From positions 2,108,001 to 2,172,000 of the forward strand of contig NZ_CP151650.1 of NCBI RefSeq assembly GCF_038397775.1: DNA of 64,000 bases, read 5' to 3'. The notes under the pieces were generated by a model, which was not told the origin of the DNA, did not search any database, and saw only the letters and a program-made list of their open reading frames with translations. Below are positions 30,050 through 39,468 of this stretch, in pieces. This stretch comes from Pseudomonas sp. RC10. GTDB taxonomy: Bacteria; Pseudomonadota; Gammaproteobacteria; Pseudomonadales; Pseudomonadaceae. Made by a program: the position numbers and the translations under genes. Within the stretch, counting starts at the first letter, position 1; every line of letters begins with the position of its first letter.

Positions 30050-30838
30050 ATGCTCGTAGATTCCCATTGTCACCTTGATCGTCTCGATCTCACCCAACAC
30101 GCAGGCTCTCTCGATAATGCGCTGGAAGCGGCGCGCGGACGGGGTGTCGGGCATTTTCTGTGCATCGGTGTCAGCGCCGACAACGCCAGTGACGTCAAAG
30201 CCTTGGCTGATCGTTATGACGACGTGGACTGCTCGGTGGGCATTCACCCACTGGACGTTAAACCGGGCGAGGCCCCCGCGCTGGAGTGGCTGCTCGGCGA
30301 GTTGAATCACCCCCGGGTGGTGGCGATTGGCGAAACCGGCCTGGATTATCACTACGAGCCAGAAGCGGCCGAACTGCAGCAAGCGTCCTTCCGCTTGCAC
30401 TTAGAGGCTGCGAACCGGACAGGCAAACCGGTGATCGTTCACACCCGTGGCGCTCGGTCTGACACGCTTGAATTGCTGCGTGAAGCCGCGTTGGCTCAGG
30501 CGGGCGTGCTGCATTGCTTCACCGAAGACTGGGACATGGCGAAGGCCGCGCTGGACCTGGGGTTCTACATTTCGCTGTCAGGCATCGTAACCTTCCGCAA
30601 TGCCGATGCGCTGCGGGATGTGGCGAGCAAAGTCCCGGCCGATCGCCTGCTGGTGGAAACGGATTCGCCGTATCTGGCGCCGATTCCCTATCGCGGCAAG
30701 CCCAACCTGCCACAATACGTGCGCGAAGTGGCCGAGTTCCTGGCGATGCTCAGAGGGGAGAGCTTCGAGCGTTTCGCCGAGCAGACCACTGACAATTTCA
30801 AGCGCCTGTTCCCGCTGGCACGGGTGAAGTCGGCCTGA
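30050..30838 (+). CDS. TatD family metal-dependent hydrolase, YcfH-like
   Basis: 262 aa. Metal ligands in DSHCHLDR (residues 3-10), GETGLDYH (near 96-103), VHTR, LHCF and ETDSPYLAP (near 203-211): all TatD motifs present. Family members are 3'-5' DNases or have other esterase activity. Last gene of the pabC-to-tatD run; the RgsA gene lies convergently behind it. Confidence 0.93.
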   Translation: MLVDSHCHLDRLDLTQHAGSLDNALEAARGRGVGHFLCIGVSADNASDVKALADRYDDVDCSVGIHPLDVKPGEAPALEWLLGELNHPRVVAIGETGLDYHYEPEAAELQQASFRLHLEAANRTGKPVIVHTRGARSDTLELLREAALAQAGVLHCFTEDWDMAKAALDLGFYISLSGIVTFRNADALRDVASKVPADRLLVETDSPYLAPIPYRGKPNLPQYVREVAEFLAMLRGESFERFAEQTTDNFKRLFPLARVKSA

Positions 30839-30861
30839 GACGCGGCGTTAAATGACGGGCA

Positions 30862-30979
30862 AAAAAAACCCGGGTTCTGGGGGGTGAATCCGGGTTAAGA
30901 CCATTAGGAGTAAACAAAGACACGCTATCCATTGGTGTCTTTACCGGTGCCAGCACTTGGGGGAGATGCCGCACCGACG
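30862..30979 (-). ncRNA. rgsA: RgsA (P16) small RNA
   Basis: About 118 nt on the minus strand in the tatD-tetR gap, the position I recall for RgsA in P. aeruginosa. Seen: a perfect 8-bp hairpin AAAGACAC / GTGTCTTT (30916-30942), a terminator stem AACCCGG / CCGGGTT (30867-30896) followed by eight U (A-run 30861-30868), and an upstream RpoS-like -10 (CAATACTTAA). RgsA is a Gac/RpoS-dependent, Hfq-binding sRNA important in stress resistance. No gene on this strand could otherwise use the terminator. The exact 5' end is estimated from the promoter. Confidence 0.85.
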
Positions 30980-30981
30980 TG

Positions 30982-30992
30982 TTAAGTATTGG
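30982..30992 (-). promoter_or_regulatory. RpoS-type -10 element of rgsA
   Basis: CCAATACTTAA on the minus strand, one base from the RpoS consensus CTATACTTAA; no clear -35, as expected for sigma-S promoters. Confidence 0.6.
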
Positions 30993-31242
30993 TCATATTC
31001 CGCAGGCGTCCAGCGCAAGGCTGTACGTTTTTTAAACAGTTTTGGAATACCCAGGCGTTTGTTGATACCGCAAAGCACGTCATCCAACGTTCGCAATGAG
31101 GACTGACGCGGCGCAGCGGGTCAAAAACGCTGCTGATGCGGCTTAATCGGTCTTGAACATGAACATCGTCGGATGAGCCGTGCAATTTGAAACCGATTAG
31201 GCATAATGTGCGGCTTCGATTTTGAACCGACAGTCTCTTCCT

Positions 31243-31905
31243 ATGCAGAAAGAACCTCGTAAAGTCCGTGAGTTTCGCCGCCGTGAGCAGGAAATTCTCG
31301 ACATCGCGTTAAAGCTGTTTCTTGAACAGGGTGAAGACAGCGTTACCGTCGAGATGATCGCGGATGCCGTGGGTATCGGCAAAGGCACCATCTACAAGCA
31401 TTTCAAATCGAAGGCGGAGATTTACCTGCGCCTGATGCTCGACTACGAGCGCGATTTGAACGAACTGCTGCACTCCGCCGACGTCGACAAGGACAAGGAA
31501 GCACTGTCCCGCGCGTATTTCGAATTTCGCATGCGTGATCCGCAGCGCTATCGCCTGTTCGACCGTCTGGAAGAGAAAGTGGTCAAGGGCAATCAAGTGC
31601 CTGAGATGGTCGAGCAGCTGCACAAGATCCGTGCCTCGAACTTCGAACGTTTGACGCTGTTGATCAAAGGCCGCATTTCCGAAGGCAAACTGGAAGACGT
31701 TCCGCCGTATTTCCACTACTGCGCCGCCTGGGCTTTGGTGCACGGCGCAGTGGCGCTGTATCACTCGCCGTTCTGGAGCAATGTGCTGGAAGATCAGGAA
31801 GGCTTCTTCCAGTTCCTGATGGACATTGGCGTGCGCATGGGCAACAAGCGCAAGCGTGACCCTGAAATCGGCCACGACCCCAAGCCGGAAGTCCCCGGCA
31901 ACTGA
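31243..31905 (+). CDS. TetR family transcriptional regulator
   Basis: 220 aa. N-terminal HTH VEMIADAVGIGKGTIYKHFKSKAEIY (about residues 35-60), then a ligand-binding domain. Start ATG 31243 begins QKEPRKVREFRRREQE; a TTG seven codons upstream is less likely. A TetR gene occupies the same place in P. aeruginosa. Target genes not known; it is not in an operon with moaA (142-bp gap). Confidence 0.9.
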   Translation: MQKEPRKVREFRRREQEILDIALKLFLEQGEDSVTVEMIADAVGIGKGTIYKHFKSKAEIYLRLMLDYERDLNELLHSADVDKDKEALSRAYFEFRMRDPQRYRLFDRLEEKVVKGNQVPEMVEQLHKIRASNFERLTLLIKGRISEGKLEDVPPYFHYCAAWALVHGAVALYHSPFWSNVLEDQEGFFQFLMDIGVRMGNKRKRDPEIGHDPKPEVPGN

Positions 31906-32047
31906 GTGATGTTTCCTTGATGAAGCGGGTCAGAGGGCACCCTACGGTTGCTCGCTCGCTTCATGACAGTCTCTGTCCGGAATGACGCTTGCTAAAAGCT
32001 GATTTATGAGTCAGTTTTTGCGCGCTGCCTAACCTCCCGGAGCTTTC

Positions 32048-33016
32048 ATGATCGTTGATCGCCAAGGCCGACGTTTCCGCAATTTGCGAATCAGTCTGAC
32101 GTCTGCGTGCAATTATGCCTGCACCTACTGCGTGCCCGATGGCAAGCGATTGGTGGCTGCGCGCAATGAACTGTCTGCCGAGGCGATGATCCGGGGCGTG
32201 GAATACCTGATCGAAGCGGCGGGCATCGAGCGGTTGCGCATCACCGGGGGTGAGCCGCTGGTGAGTCCTCGCTTCGAGCGTTTCATGAGCCAGGTGGGGC
32301 GCATGGGGCTGGCCGACATCAGCCTGACCACTAATGCGCAGTTGCTGTCCCGCAAACTGCCGATCCTGCTGGATGCGGGCATCCGCCGGATCAACGTGTC
32401 CCTCGATACGCTAGATCCGTCAGCGTTCAGAGCCATTGCCCGTGGCGGCGATCTGGCCACCGTGCTGGAGGGCATGGAGCAGGCGAGGGCGGCCGGGCTG
32501 CAGATCAAGGTCAACATGGTCCCTTTGCTCGACCGTAATCTGGATCAGGTCGTCCCGCTGCTCGATTACTGCCTTGAGCGCGGCTGCGAGTTGCGCTTCA
32601 TCGAACTGATGCGCATGGGGCATCTGGCGAACGACGCCAACGGTTTCCATCGGCAATTCGTCAGCCTGGACCGGCTGCTGTCGCTGATTGGCGCGCATCA
32701 CGAATACCAGCAGGCCGACGCGCCTGTGGATGCGACCGCCGTGCGCTACCGGATTCCGGGCAAGGGGTATTTTGGCGTGATTGCCAACGAAAGCGTGCCG
32801 TTCTGTCGGACGTGTTCGCGCTTACGCCTCTCGTCGACGGGCTGGCTGCATGGCTGCTTGTCTTCCAGCAATCGGCACTACGTGGGTGATCTGCTGGACA
32901 AGCCGCGCCACCAGGCCCTGCCTGCGCTGCAACGTCTGTTGGTCAAGGCGCTGGATGACAAGCAGGCCGTGGCGTTTTCCGGTGGCGCGACGGTGATGAA
33001 GATTATTGGCGGCTGA
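32048..33016 (+). CDS. moaA: GTP 3',8-cyclase MoaA
   Basis: 322 aa radical-SAM enzyme, first step of molybdenum cofactor synthesis. N-terminal [4Fe-4S] motif CNYACTYC (about residues 20-27), SAM-site TGGEPLVS (near 69-76), C-terminal cluster CRTC followed by CLSS, and the essential C-terminal Gly-Gly. GGAG precedes the ATG. No other moa genes are nearby; Pseudomonas often carries more than one moaA. Confidence 0.93.
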   Translation: MIVDRQGRRFRNLRISLTSACNYACTYCVPDGKRLVAARNELSAEAMIRGVEYLIEAAGIERLRITGGEPLVSPRFERFMSQVGRMGLADISLTTNAQLLSRKLPILLDAGIRRINVSLDTLDPSAFRAIARGGDLATVLEGMEQARAAGLQIKVNMVPLLDRNLDQVVPLLDYCLERGCELRFIELMRMGHLANDANGFHRQFVSLDRLLSLIGAHHEYQQADAPVDATAVRYRIPGKGYFGVIANESVPFCRTCSRLRLSSTGWLHGCLSSSNRHYVGDLLDKPRHQALPALQRLLVKALDDKQAVAFSGGATVMKIIGG

Positions 33017-33105
33017 CGGGCCCTTCCCCAATTGTTCGACATGGCGCAAAAGCTGCATTACCCGGCCATTCGCCGGTTTTCCGTCGTCGGACTTTGGAGG
33101 AAACA

Positions 33106-33711
33106 ATGCGTAGTCTGGTTTTACTGCTGGCCGTCCTGGCCTTGAGTGGCTGCATGCACGTCAGCGATCTGGCACAGGGCGCCCATGACGAGCTCAGCGA
33201 CGCGGGTCTGCTGGACCACAGCTCGACGCGGCGGATCAACAATTTCCGCCTGCAACCGGACTCCTTCATCTATATCGCTCAAGGTGCGTTTGCCCCGCCG
33301 GGTGGAGCGTACCCGCGCCCGAACGTCGTCGCCGAAGAGGCGTTCAACGGCTTCATCGAATACTTCCCGATGGTCCGCCGCGCTCGCGCACCTGAAGGGC
33401 TGGACGAGGCCATGAACGAAGCCCGTGCGGCAGGCGCGCATTATTTGCTCTACACCCGCTTCGCCAAGGCAGACGACCGTATCGGCAATTTTGACGAGTG
33501 GTCCGACCAGGAAGCCCTCGACCGTCTGGGCATCGACAGCGGCGTCATTCAACTGATGCTGATTGAAACCAACACCCGTTACCTGATCGACAGCGCCCGC
33601 ATTCACAGCCGTGGCGGCCTGCTCACCCTGCACGACACCAAGCCCGAGGATTTGCTAGGCCCACCCATGGAGGATTACGCTCGCAGCTTATTGGGCGTCG
33701 AAGCCCGCTGA
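33106..33711 (+). CDS. DUF4823 lipoprotein
   Basis: 201 aa. Signal peptide with lipobox LSGC (Cys at about residue 15), then a DUF4823-like domain. An outer-membrane or periplasmic lipoprotein of unknown function. Start ATG 33106 after GGAGGA; a TTG four codons earlier is in frame. Followed after 10 bp by the DUF1285 gene. Confidence 0.82.
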   Translation: MRSLVLLLAVLALSGCMHVSDLAQGAHDELSDAGLLDHSSTRRINNFRLQPDSFIYIAQGAFAPPGGAYPRPNVVAEEAFNGFIEYFPMVRRARAPEGLDEAMNEARAAGAHYLLYTRFAKADDRIGNFDEWSDQEALDRLGIDSGVIQLMLIETNTRYLIDSARIHSRGGLLTLHDTKPEDLLGPPMEDYARSLLGVEAR

Positions 33712-33721
33712 GGAGTCGCGT

Positions 33722-34285
33722 ATGAGTGGTCCGGGAAAAGCCAACGACCTGTTGGCGCAATTGCCCAAGACCGGCAAAGGCTTGCCACCTGTACACCTGT
33801 GGAACCCGGATTTTTGCGGTGATATCGACATGCGTATCGCCCGCGATGGCACGTGGTTTTATCTGGGAACGCCCATCGGCCGCAAGCCGATGGTGAAGCT
33901 GTTTTCCACCATTATCCGGCGAGACGGCGATGATTACTTTCTGATCACGCCCGTAGAGAAAGTCGGTATCACCGTTGACGATGCGCCCTTCGTGGCTGTC
34001 CTGCTGGAAGTGGAAGGCGAGGGCGAGTCACAGATCTTGCGTTTCACCACCCAGGTCGATGAAGTGATTGACGCCAGTGCCGAGCACCCGTTGCGGGTCA
34101 GCATCGACCCCGTCACTCAAGAACCTGCGCCTTATGTGCATGTGCGTAGCAATCTTGAGGCGCTGATCCATCGCAATGTCTTCTATCAACTGGTGGACTT
34201 GGCGGTTACCCGCGCCATTGACGGGCAGCGCTGGTTGGGTGTCTGGAGCCATGGCGAGTTCTTCACGATAGGCCTGGAGCCCTGA
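33722..34285 (+). CDS. DUF1285 family protein
   Basis: 187 aa, soluble. Core from PVHLWNPDFCGDIDMRIARDGTWFY (about residues 21-45) to LGVWSHGEFFTIG near the end matches DUF1285, a structurally known family of unknown function. Probably one operon with the upstream lipoprotein. Confidence 0.84.
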   Translation: MSGPGKANDLLAQLPKTGKGLPPVHLWNPDFCGDIDMRIARDGTWFYLGTPIGRKPMVKLFSTIIRRDGDDYFLITPVEKVGITVDDAPFVAVLLEVEGEGESQILRFTTQVDEVIDASAEHPLRVSIDPVTQEPAPYVHVRSNLEALIHRNVFYQLVDLAVTRAIDGQRWLGVWSHGEFFTIGLEP

Positions 34286-34372
34286 CGGTTCAGCGTTGTA
34301 GTTGCCAGGCGAATTGCCTGGCGCCCCTCTCGCGGTTAAAGTGCCGCCCCCCGATTTTTCTGAGGTTTTTGC

Positions 34373-35383
34373 ATGAGCCAGTCCTTTGATATCGCCGTGA
34401 TCGGCGCCACCGGTACTGTCGGCGAAACCATCGTCCAGATTCTCGAAGAGCGTGACTTCCCTGTGGGCGATCTGCATCTGCTGGCCAGCGTCGAGTCGGC
34501 AGGCAGTTCGGTCGCGTATCGAGGCAAGAACGTGCGTGTACGCGAAGTCGACACGTTCGATTTCAGCAAAGTGAATCTTGTGTTTTTTGCGGCGGGCCCT
34601 GCGGTGACTCGCAGTTATGCTCCCCGGGCGACGGCGGCGGGTTGTTCGGTGATCGACCTGTCGGCCGGCCTGTCCGTCGATCAAGCACCGAATCTCATTC
34701 CCGAGGTGAACGGGGCGTTGCTGAGCGGGCTGGCCGAACCCTTTCAAGTGGCGTGTCCAAGCCCCGGCGCAACAGCGCTGGCGATGGTGCTCGGGCCGTT
34801 GCGGGACCTCCTGGACATCCGTCGCGTGAACGTGACGGCCTGCATGGCAGTGTCCAGTCTGGGGCGGGAAGGGGTGACCGAACTGGCCCGACAGACCGCC
34901 GAGCTGCTCAATGTGCGCCCGCTGGAACCCCGCGTGTTTGACCGGCAAATGGCGTTCAACGTCCTCGCTCAGGTCGGCGTGCCGGATGCGCAAGGCCACG
35001 TCCCGCTGGAAAAACGTATGGTCGACGAGTTGCGTGAGCTGCTGTCGCTGCCTTTAATCAAGGTCGGCGCGAGCTGCATTCAAGTGCCAGTATTTTTTGG
35101 CGACAGCCTGAGTGTGTCGGTGCAGACCGCTTCCCCGTTCGATCTGGCTGCGGTCGGGGCTGCGCTGGATGCTGCGGACGGAATCGATCTCGTGGATGCG
35201 GGCGATTACCCGACGCCAGTGGGCGATGCGGTGGGACAGGACGTTGTCTATGTAGGACGTTTGCGGGCCGGTATCGACGATGCGTGCGAGTTGAGCTTCT
35301 GGGTTACATCCGACAATGTGCGCAAGGGGGCAGCGCTGAACGCTGTGCAGGTCGCTGAATTGTTGATAAAAGAGCTTGTGTAA
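34373..35383 (+). CDS. usg: USG-1-like aspartate-semialdehyde dehydrogenase homologue
   Basis: 336 aa with the ASD fold: NAD(P)-binding VIGATGTVGETI (about residues 9-20) and DLSAGL (95-100). The catalytic Cys position is Pro131 (ACPSPGA), the substrate Gln position is Met158 (TACMAV), and the catalytic GHSE motif reads GDSLS (243-247). It should therefore lack dehydrogenase activity. In E. coli usg sits upstream of truA-accD-folC-dedD-cvpA-purF, and the order here matches. Role unknown. Confidence 0.87.
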   Translation: MSQSFDIAVIGATGTVGETIVQILEERDFPVGDLHLLASVESAGSSVAYRGKNVRVREVDTFDFSKVNLVFFAAGPAVTRSYAPRATAAGCSVIDLSAGLSVDQAPNLIPEVNGALLSGLAEPFQVACPSPGATALAMVLGPLRDLLDIRRVNVTACMAVSSLGREGVTELARQTAELLNVRPLEPRVFDRQMAFNVLAQVGVPDAQGHVPLEKRMVDELRELLSLPLIKVGASCIQVPVFFGDSLSVSVQTASPFDLAAVGAALDAADGIDLVDAGDYPTPVGDAVGQDVVYVGRLRAGIDDACELSFWVTSDNVRKGAALNAVQVAELLIKELV

Positions 35384-35500
35384 AAGATACTTGCCAACAA
35401 CTCAAAGAATCATTCTAGCTGTGGCGTTGTAGAAACGCCCTACGCCCTAGCAGGCTTTATCTTCTCGGTCGCCGGGGAAATTTTAAACAAGGGATGGGCT

Positions 35501-38278
35501 ATGGTTCAGGTTCGTAAACTGGTTTTAGCAATCGCTGCAGCCTCGGCGTTGTCATCCGGAATGGCGCAGGCGCTGGGCCTGGGTGGTTTGACCGTGAAGT
35601 CGAGCCTGAACCAGCCACTGCTTGCCGAGATCGAACTCACGCAAGTGCAGGACCTTACTTCCGCGCAGGTGGTGCCCAGTCTGGCCAGCTCTGCCGAGTT
35701 CGCCCAGGCGGGGGTCGGTAAAACCGCAGTGCTTGATGACCTGACGTTCACCCCCGTCGTGACGCCGGGCGGCAAAAGCGTTCTGCGCATCACGTCCAGC
35801 AAGCCCATCCGCGACCCTTATGTGAAATTCCTGGTGCAAGTGCTCTGGCCGAATGGCCGGGCGCTGCGCGAGTACAGTTTGTTGCTCGATCCGCCGAAGG
35901 TCTCCCCGCAAGCGGCGGCCGCAGCCACAGCCCAGCTGCCTTCTACTGCTCCGGCGACGGCTCCCGCTCAAGCCCCCGTTGCCCAGACGCCGCCTGCACC
36001 GGCGCCAGCGCCGACCCCGGCAGCGCCCCCAGAACCGAAATACACCCAATACACCACCGCCAACAACGACACGTTGTGGGAGATCGCCGAGCGCGTGCGC
36101 AATGGCGGCACCGTTCAACAGACCATGCTGGCGATTCAGGCGTTGAACCCCGATGCGTTCATCGCCGGTAACATCAACCGGCTGAAGAAAGGTCAGGTCT
36201 TGCGCCTGCCGTCGCCGCAGGAAGCCACCGCGACGCCGCAACCGCGTGCCGTGGCCGAAGTCGCGGAACAGAACCGCGCCTGGCGCGAAGGCCGTCGTTT
36301 ACCGACTGGCGCCCGCCAGGTGGATGCGACCCGTCGCGACCGCGCCGGTGCAGCCCCTGCGCAGATCGACGCCAAGGACAACCTCAGCCTGGTCTCGGGC
36401 AACAAACCGGGCGCCAAAGGGGCGGCAGGCGACGCCGAACTGAGCAATAAACTCGCGGTGACCCAAGAGAATCTGGACAGCACCCGTCGCGACAACGCCG
36501 AGCTGAAAAGCCGGATGGGTGATCTGCAAAGCCAGGTCGACAAGCTTCAGCGCTTGATCGAACTGAAAAACGATCAACTGGCCAAGATGCAGGCGGCGGG
36601 TGCTGCGGTGCCTCCGCCGCCGGCCAGCGATGCCAATGGCACCGTCAGCCCGAACAGCGTGACCAATCCGAACAACGCCGCGAACCCGGCCATGCCTGCG
36701 CAGATCGTGCCGCCACCGGCTGCTCCGGATTCTGCTGGCAAGCCGCCGAATGAAATCGCGCCGGAAGACGCGCTGCCGGTCGAAGGTGCCAAGGTCACTG
36801 GCGCGACGCCCGATCAGCCGTTGGTTGTGCCACCCGATGCCGTCAATCCCGACAACCAGAGTTCGCTGGACAAGATCCTCGCCAGCCCGATGCTGATGGG
36901 CTTGATCGGTGGTGCTGCCATTCTGGTCTTGTTGCTGCTGGTCCTGCTGCTGGTGCGTCGTCGTAACGCCATCCTTGAGGCTGAAAGACACCGTCAAATG
37001 GCGCGTGCGCTGGCCGAAGAGTCTGACTTCGCATCCGACATGAACATGCCTGAAAGCAGTTTTGAGGGGCTGGAGGTGCCTCCGCCTGCGGTAAAGCCGG
37101 CACCTCTGTCGGCCGTCATCATCGAGCCGACCCGTGAGCGCCCGGCCGATGTGCTGGTCCAGGCGGAAATTCACATCGCTTATGGCCGTACGAACCAGGC
37201 CGCCGCACTGCTGGAAGAGGCGATAAAAGAAGAGCCCCAGCGCAGCGAACTGCGTCTTAAACTGATGGAAATCTACGCCCAGCAGGACAACCAGGCCGGT
37301 TTCGTCGCTCAAGAGCGGCAGCTGGTGGCCACGGGAAAGAACCACGCTGAAGTCGAGCATCTCAAAACCCGTTATCCCGCCATGGCAGCAGCTGCCGCGG
37401 CGGCCGCAGGCGTTGCAGCAGCGGCGGCTTTGGCAGCGGAAATGGACGCCAGGTACGTTGAGGATTTGCTGACCGATAAGGCGGAGCCTGAACCTGCGCC
37501 TGAGCCCACTCCGGCACCTGTCGTCGAGCCGCCCGACGATTTCGACACGGCGTTCGACCTCAGTCTGGACGATCTGGAGGCCGCTTCTCCGACCGAAGTA
37601 AAAGATTACAGCGCGGCTCATGCCGATAACGGGCTTGATGATCTGGACCTGGACGCACCGTTTGGTGGGGCGGCAGCGGACGATCTGGATTTCGACGCGA
37701 TCCTGCGCGAACAGACTGAAGCGAAAGCGGCAGAACCGGATGACCTGGCGGATTTTGACCTTAACCTGTCGGAAGACCAACCCGCCCTCAAAGCCGAAGA
37801 TGATTATCTGTTGGGTCTCGACAACGAACTGAGCGACTTGCCGCCGTTCGAGGACACCGCCGATCTGGGCGCCAGCAAGCCGGGCCAAGATGACGAGCTC
37901 GAATTACCCGCCGACTTCGACCTGTCGCTGGCGGACGAGATCGAAACCGATCAGGCTTCTGAAGCGTTTGACTCCGAGATCGATGACGTCAACGCCGAAC
38001 TTGAGCGCCTTTCCAGCAGCCTCGAACAGCCGCCAATCGCCAAGCCGTTCGACGATGCGCCGACCTTTACCGAGGATGACGCGTTGCTGGCGGACGACGA
38101 GCCGGAGTTCGACTTCCTGTCAGGCACCGATGAAGCGGCGACCAAGCTGGACCTGGCCCGCGCCTACATCGAAATGGGCGACGCTGATGGCGCCCGTGAC
38201 ATCCTCGATGAAGTCGTGGCTGAAGGTGACGACGGCCAGAAGACCGAAGCTCGCGAGATGCTGTCGCGATTAGTCTGA
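35501..38278 (+). CDS. fimV: pilus-associated peptidoglycan-binding protein FimV
   Basis: 925 aa. Signal peptide (residues 1-24), FimV N-terminal domain, Pro/Ala linker (about 135-175), LysM domain (about 177-234, DTLWEIAERV and NRLKKGQVLRLP), coiled coil (about 318-368), one transmembrane helix (about 459-487), then a very acidic cytoplasmic part with TPR-like regions and the conserved C-terminal TKLDLARAYIEMGD (about 884-897). In P. aeruginosa FimV organises type IV pilus secretin assembly, polar positioning and cAMP signalling. Agrees with pilZ and comEC in the window. Confidence 0.95.
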   Translation: MVQVRKLVLAIAAASALSSGMAQALGLGGLTVKSSLNQPLLAEIELTQVQDLTSAQVVPSLASSAEFAQAGVGKTAVLDDLTFTPVVTPGGKSVLRITSSKPIRDPYVKFLVQVLWPNGRALREYSLLLDPPKVSPQAAAAATAQLPSTAPATAPAQAPVAQTPPAPAPAPTPAAPPEPKYTQYTTANNDTLWEIAERVRNGGTVQQTMLAIQALNPDAFIAGNINRLKKGQVLRLPSPQEATATPQPRAVAEVAEQNRAWREGRRLPTGARQVDATRRDRAGAAPAQIDAKDNLSLVSGNKPGAKGAAGDAELSNKLAVTQENLDSTRRDNAELKSRMGDLQSQVDKLQRLIELKNDQLAKMQAAGAAVPPPPASDANGTVSPNSVTNPNNAANPAMPAQIVPPPAAPDSAGKPPNEIAPEDALPVEGAKVTGATPDQPLVVPPDAVNPDNQSSLDKILASPMLMGLIGGAAILVLLLLVLLLVRRRNAILEAERHRQMARALAEESDFASDMNMPESSFEGLEVPPPAVKPAPLSAVIIEPTRERPADVLVQAEIHIAYGRTNQAAALLEEAIKEEPQRSELRLKLMEIYAQQDNQAGFVAQERQLVATGKNHAEVEHLKTRYPAMAAAAAAAAGVAAAAALAAEMDARYVEDLLTDKAEPEPAPEPTPAPVVEPPDDFDTAFDLSLDDLEAASPTEVKDYSAAHADNGLDDLDLDAPFGGAAADDLDFDAILREQTEAKAAEPDDLADFDLNLSEDQPALKAEDDYLLGLDNELSDLPPFEDTADLGASKPGQDDELELPADFDLSLADEIETDQASEAFDSEIDDVNAELERLSSSLEQPPIAKPFDDAPTFTEDDALLADDEPEFDFLSGTDEAATKLDLARAYIEMGDADGARDILDEVVAEGDDGQKTEAREMLSRLV

Positions 38279-38300
38279 CAACCTACACGCGCCATCGACA

Positions 38301-38323
38301 ACGACCGCTTCGGCGGTCGTTTT
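38301..38323 (+). terminator. fimV terminator with UUCG loop
   Basis: ACGACCGC-TTCG-GCGGTCGT followed by TTT; perfect 8-bp stem on an extra-stable tetraloop. Confidence 0.9.
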
Positions 38324-38339
38324 CGTTTATGGCAATAAA

Positions 38340-38351
38340 GGGGGGGGGGGG
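38340..38351 (+). repeat. homopolymer of 12 G
   Basis: Uninterrupted G run directly after AATAAA and five bases before a REP element, in the fimV-truA gap. Confidence 0.85.
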
Positions 38352-38355
38352 ACGC

Positions 38356-38444
38356 TGTAGGAGCGAATTCATTCGCGAAAAATCTATCAGGCGAAAGAGA
38401 AGAGTCGACCAGGCGGGCCTCTCGCGAATGAATTCGCTCCTACA
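38356..38444. repeat. REP pair, GAATTCATTCGC type
   Basis: TGTAGGAGCGAATTCATTCGCG on the left and its mirrored form on the right, about 45 bp apart. A REP doublet of a different sub-type (AATTCATT core) from those at 43.3 and 60.5 kb. Confidence 0.85.
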
Positions 38445-38501
38445 ACGACTGCGATTGCCCAGCCTTTGTCGGTCACCAATGGCGTCTTTTGCCTTCATCC
38501 G

Positions 38502-38507
38502 TATAAT
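38502..38507 (+). promoter_or_regulatory. truA -10 element TATAAT
   Basis: Perfect TATAAT followed by the GC-rich discriminator GGCCGCCC; the -35 is weak. Transcription would begin near 38514, about 30 nt before the chosen truA start. Confidence 0.55.
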
Positions 38508-38542
38508 GGCCGCCCTTGCGCACATCCACAGGCTTTAAGCAC

Positions 38543-39409
38543 TTGGCAACTACAAACACCGAGGCAGAAACAGCGGCCTCCGAAATGGCCGGCGAAGGTT
38601 TCTCCAGAATCGCACTGGGCGTGGAATACAAAGGTTCGCGCTACAGCGGCTGGCAGCGCCAGTCCACAGGCGTGCTGACCGTTCAGGAAACCCTGGAAAA
38701 CGCCTTGTCGAAAGTCGCTGATTCGCCAGTTTCCCTGATGTGCGCCGGACGTACCGACGCCGGAGTTCACGCCTGTGGTCAGGTTGTGCACTTCGACACC
38801 CAGGCGGTGCGCACGATGAAAGCCTGGACCATGGGCGCGAATATCAACCTGCCTCACGACATCAGCGTGACGTGGGCCAAGGAAATGCCTGCGCACTTTC
38901 ACGCGCGCTTCAAAGCCATCGCCCGACGCTATCGCTACGTGATCTACAACGACCAGATTCGCCCCGCGCATCTGGGCCAGGAAATCACCTGGAACCACCG
39001 TCCGCTGGACGTCGAGCGCATGGCGCTGGCAGCGGAATACCTCGTGGGTACCCACGATTTCAGCGCGTTTCGTGCCGGCCAATGTCAGGCCAAATCACCG
39101 ATCAAGCAGCTCCACCACCTGCGCGTCACGCGTCACGGCAAGATGATTGTCATCGACATTCGAGCCAACGCGTTTTTGCACCACATGGTGCGCAATATCG
39201 CGGGCGTGCTGATGACCATCGGGGCAGGGGAGCGGCCCATCGAGTGGGCGAAGGAAGTGCTGGAGAGTCGCATTCGGCGTACGGGCGGCGTCACGGCGCA
39301 CCCATTCGGCCTCTATCTGGTTCAGGTCGAATACCGCGATGAGTTCCCGTTGCCGGAACGCTACATCGGGCCGCACTTTCTTACAGGGTTCTCGGAACTT
39401 GGCGGCTGA
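38543..39409 (+). CDS. truA: tRNA pseudouridine(38-40) synthase TruA
   Basis: Pseudouridylates the anticodon stem of many tRNAs. ALGVEYKGSRYSGWQRQ opens the domain, the catalytic Asp lies in CAGRTDAGVHA, and MVRNIAGVLMTIG and GGVTAHPFGLYL are C-terminal motifs. The start is uncertain: the TTG at 38543 fits the mapped -10 (288 aa), a TTG at 38516 would be nearly leaderless, and the ATG at 38585 lacks a binding site. Followed by trpF. Confidence 0.9.
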   Translation: MATTNTEAETAASEMAGEGFSRIALGVEYKGSRYSGWQRQSTGVLTVQETLENALSKVADSPVSLMCAGRTDAGVHACGQVVHFDTQAVRTMKAWTMGANINLPHDISVTWAKEMPAHFHARFKAIARRYRYVIYNDQIRPAHLGQEITWNHRPLDVERMALAAEYLVGTHDFSAFRAGQCQAKSPIKQLHHLRVTRHGKMIVIDIRANAFLHHMVRNIAGVLMTIGAGERPIEWAKEVLESRIRRTGGVTAHPFGLYLVQVEYRDEFPLPERYIGPHFLTGFSELGG

Positions 39410-39468
39410 CGCCCGGAACAGCATTTGCTACCATCCGTGACTTTCGCAAGGCTTGAGGTATTCACTAC

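Noticed and set aside
36299..37888. 529-codon frame antisense to fimV
   Set aside because: Explained by fimV codon bias; Arg/Gln/His-rich with no recognisable fold.
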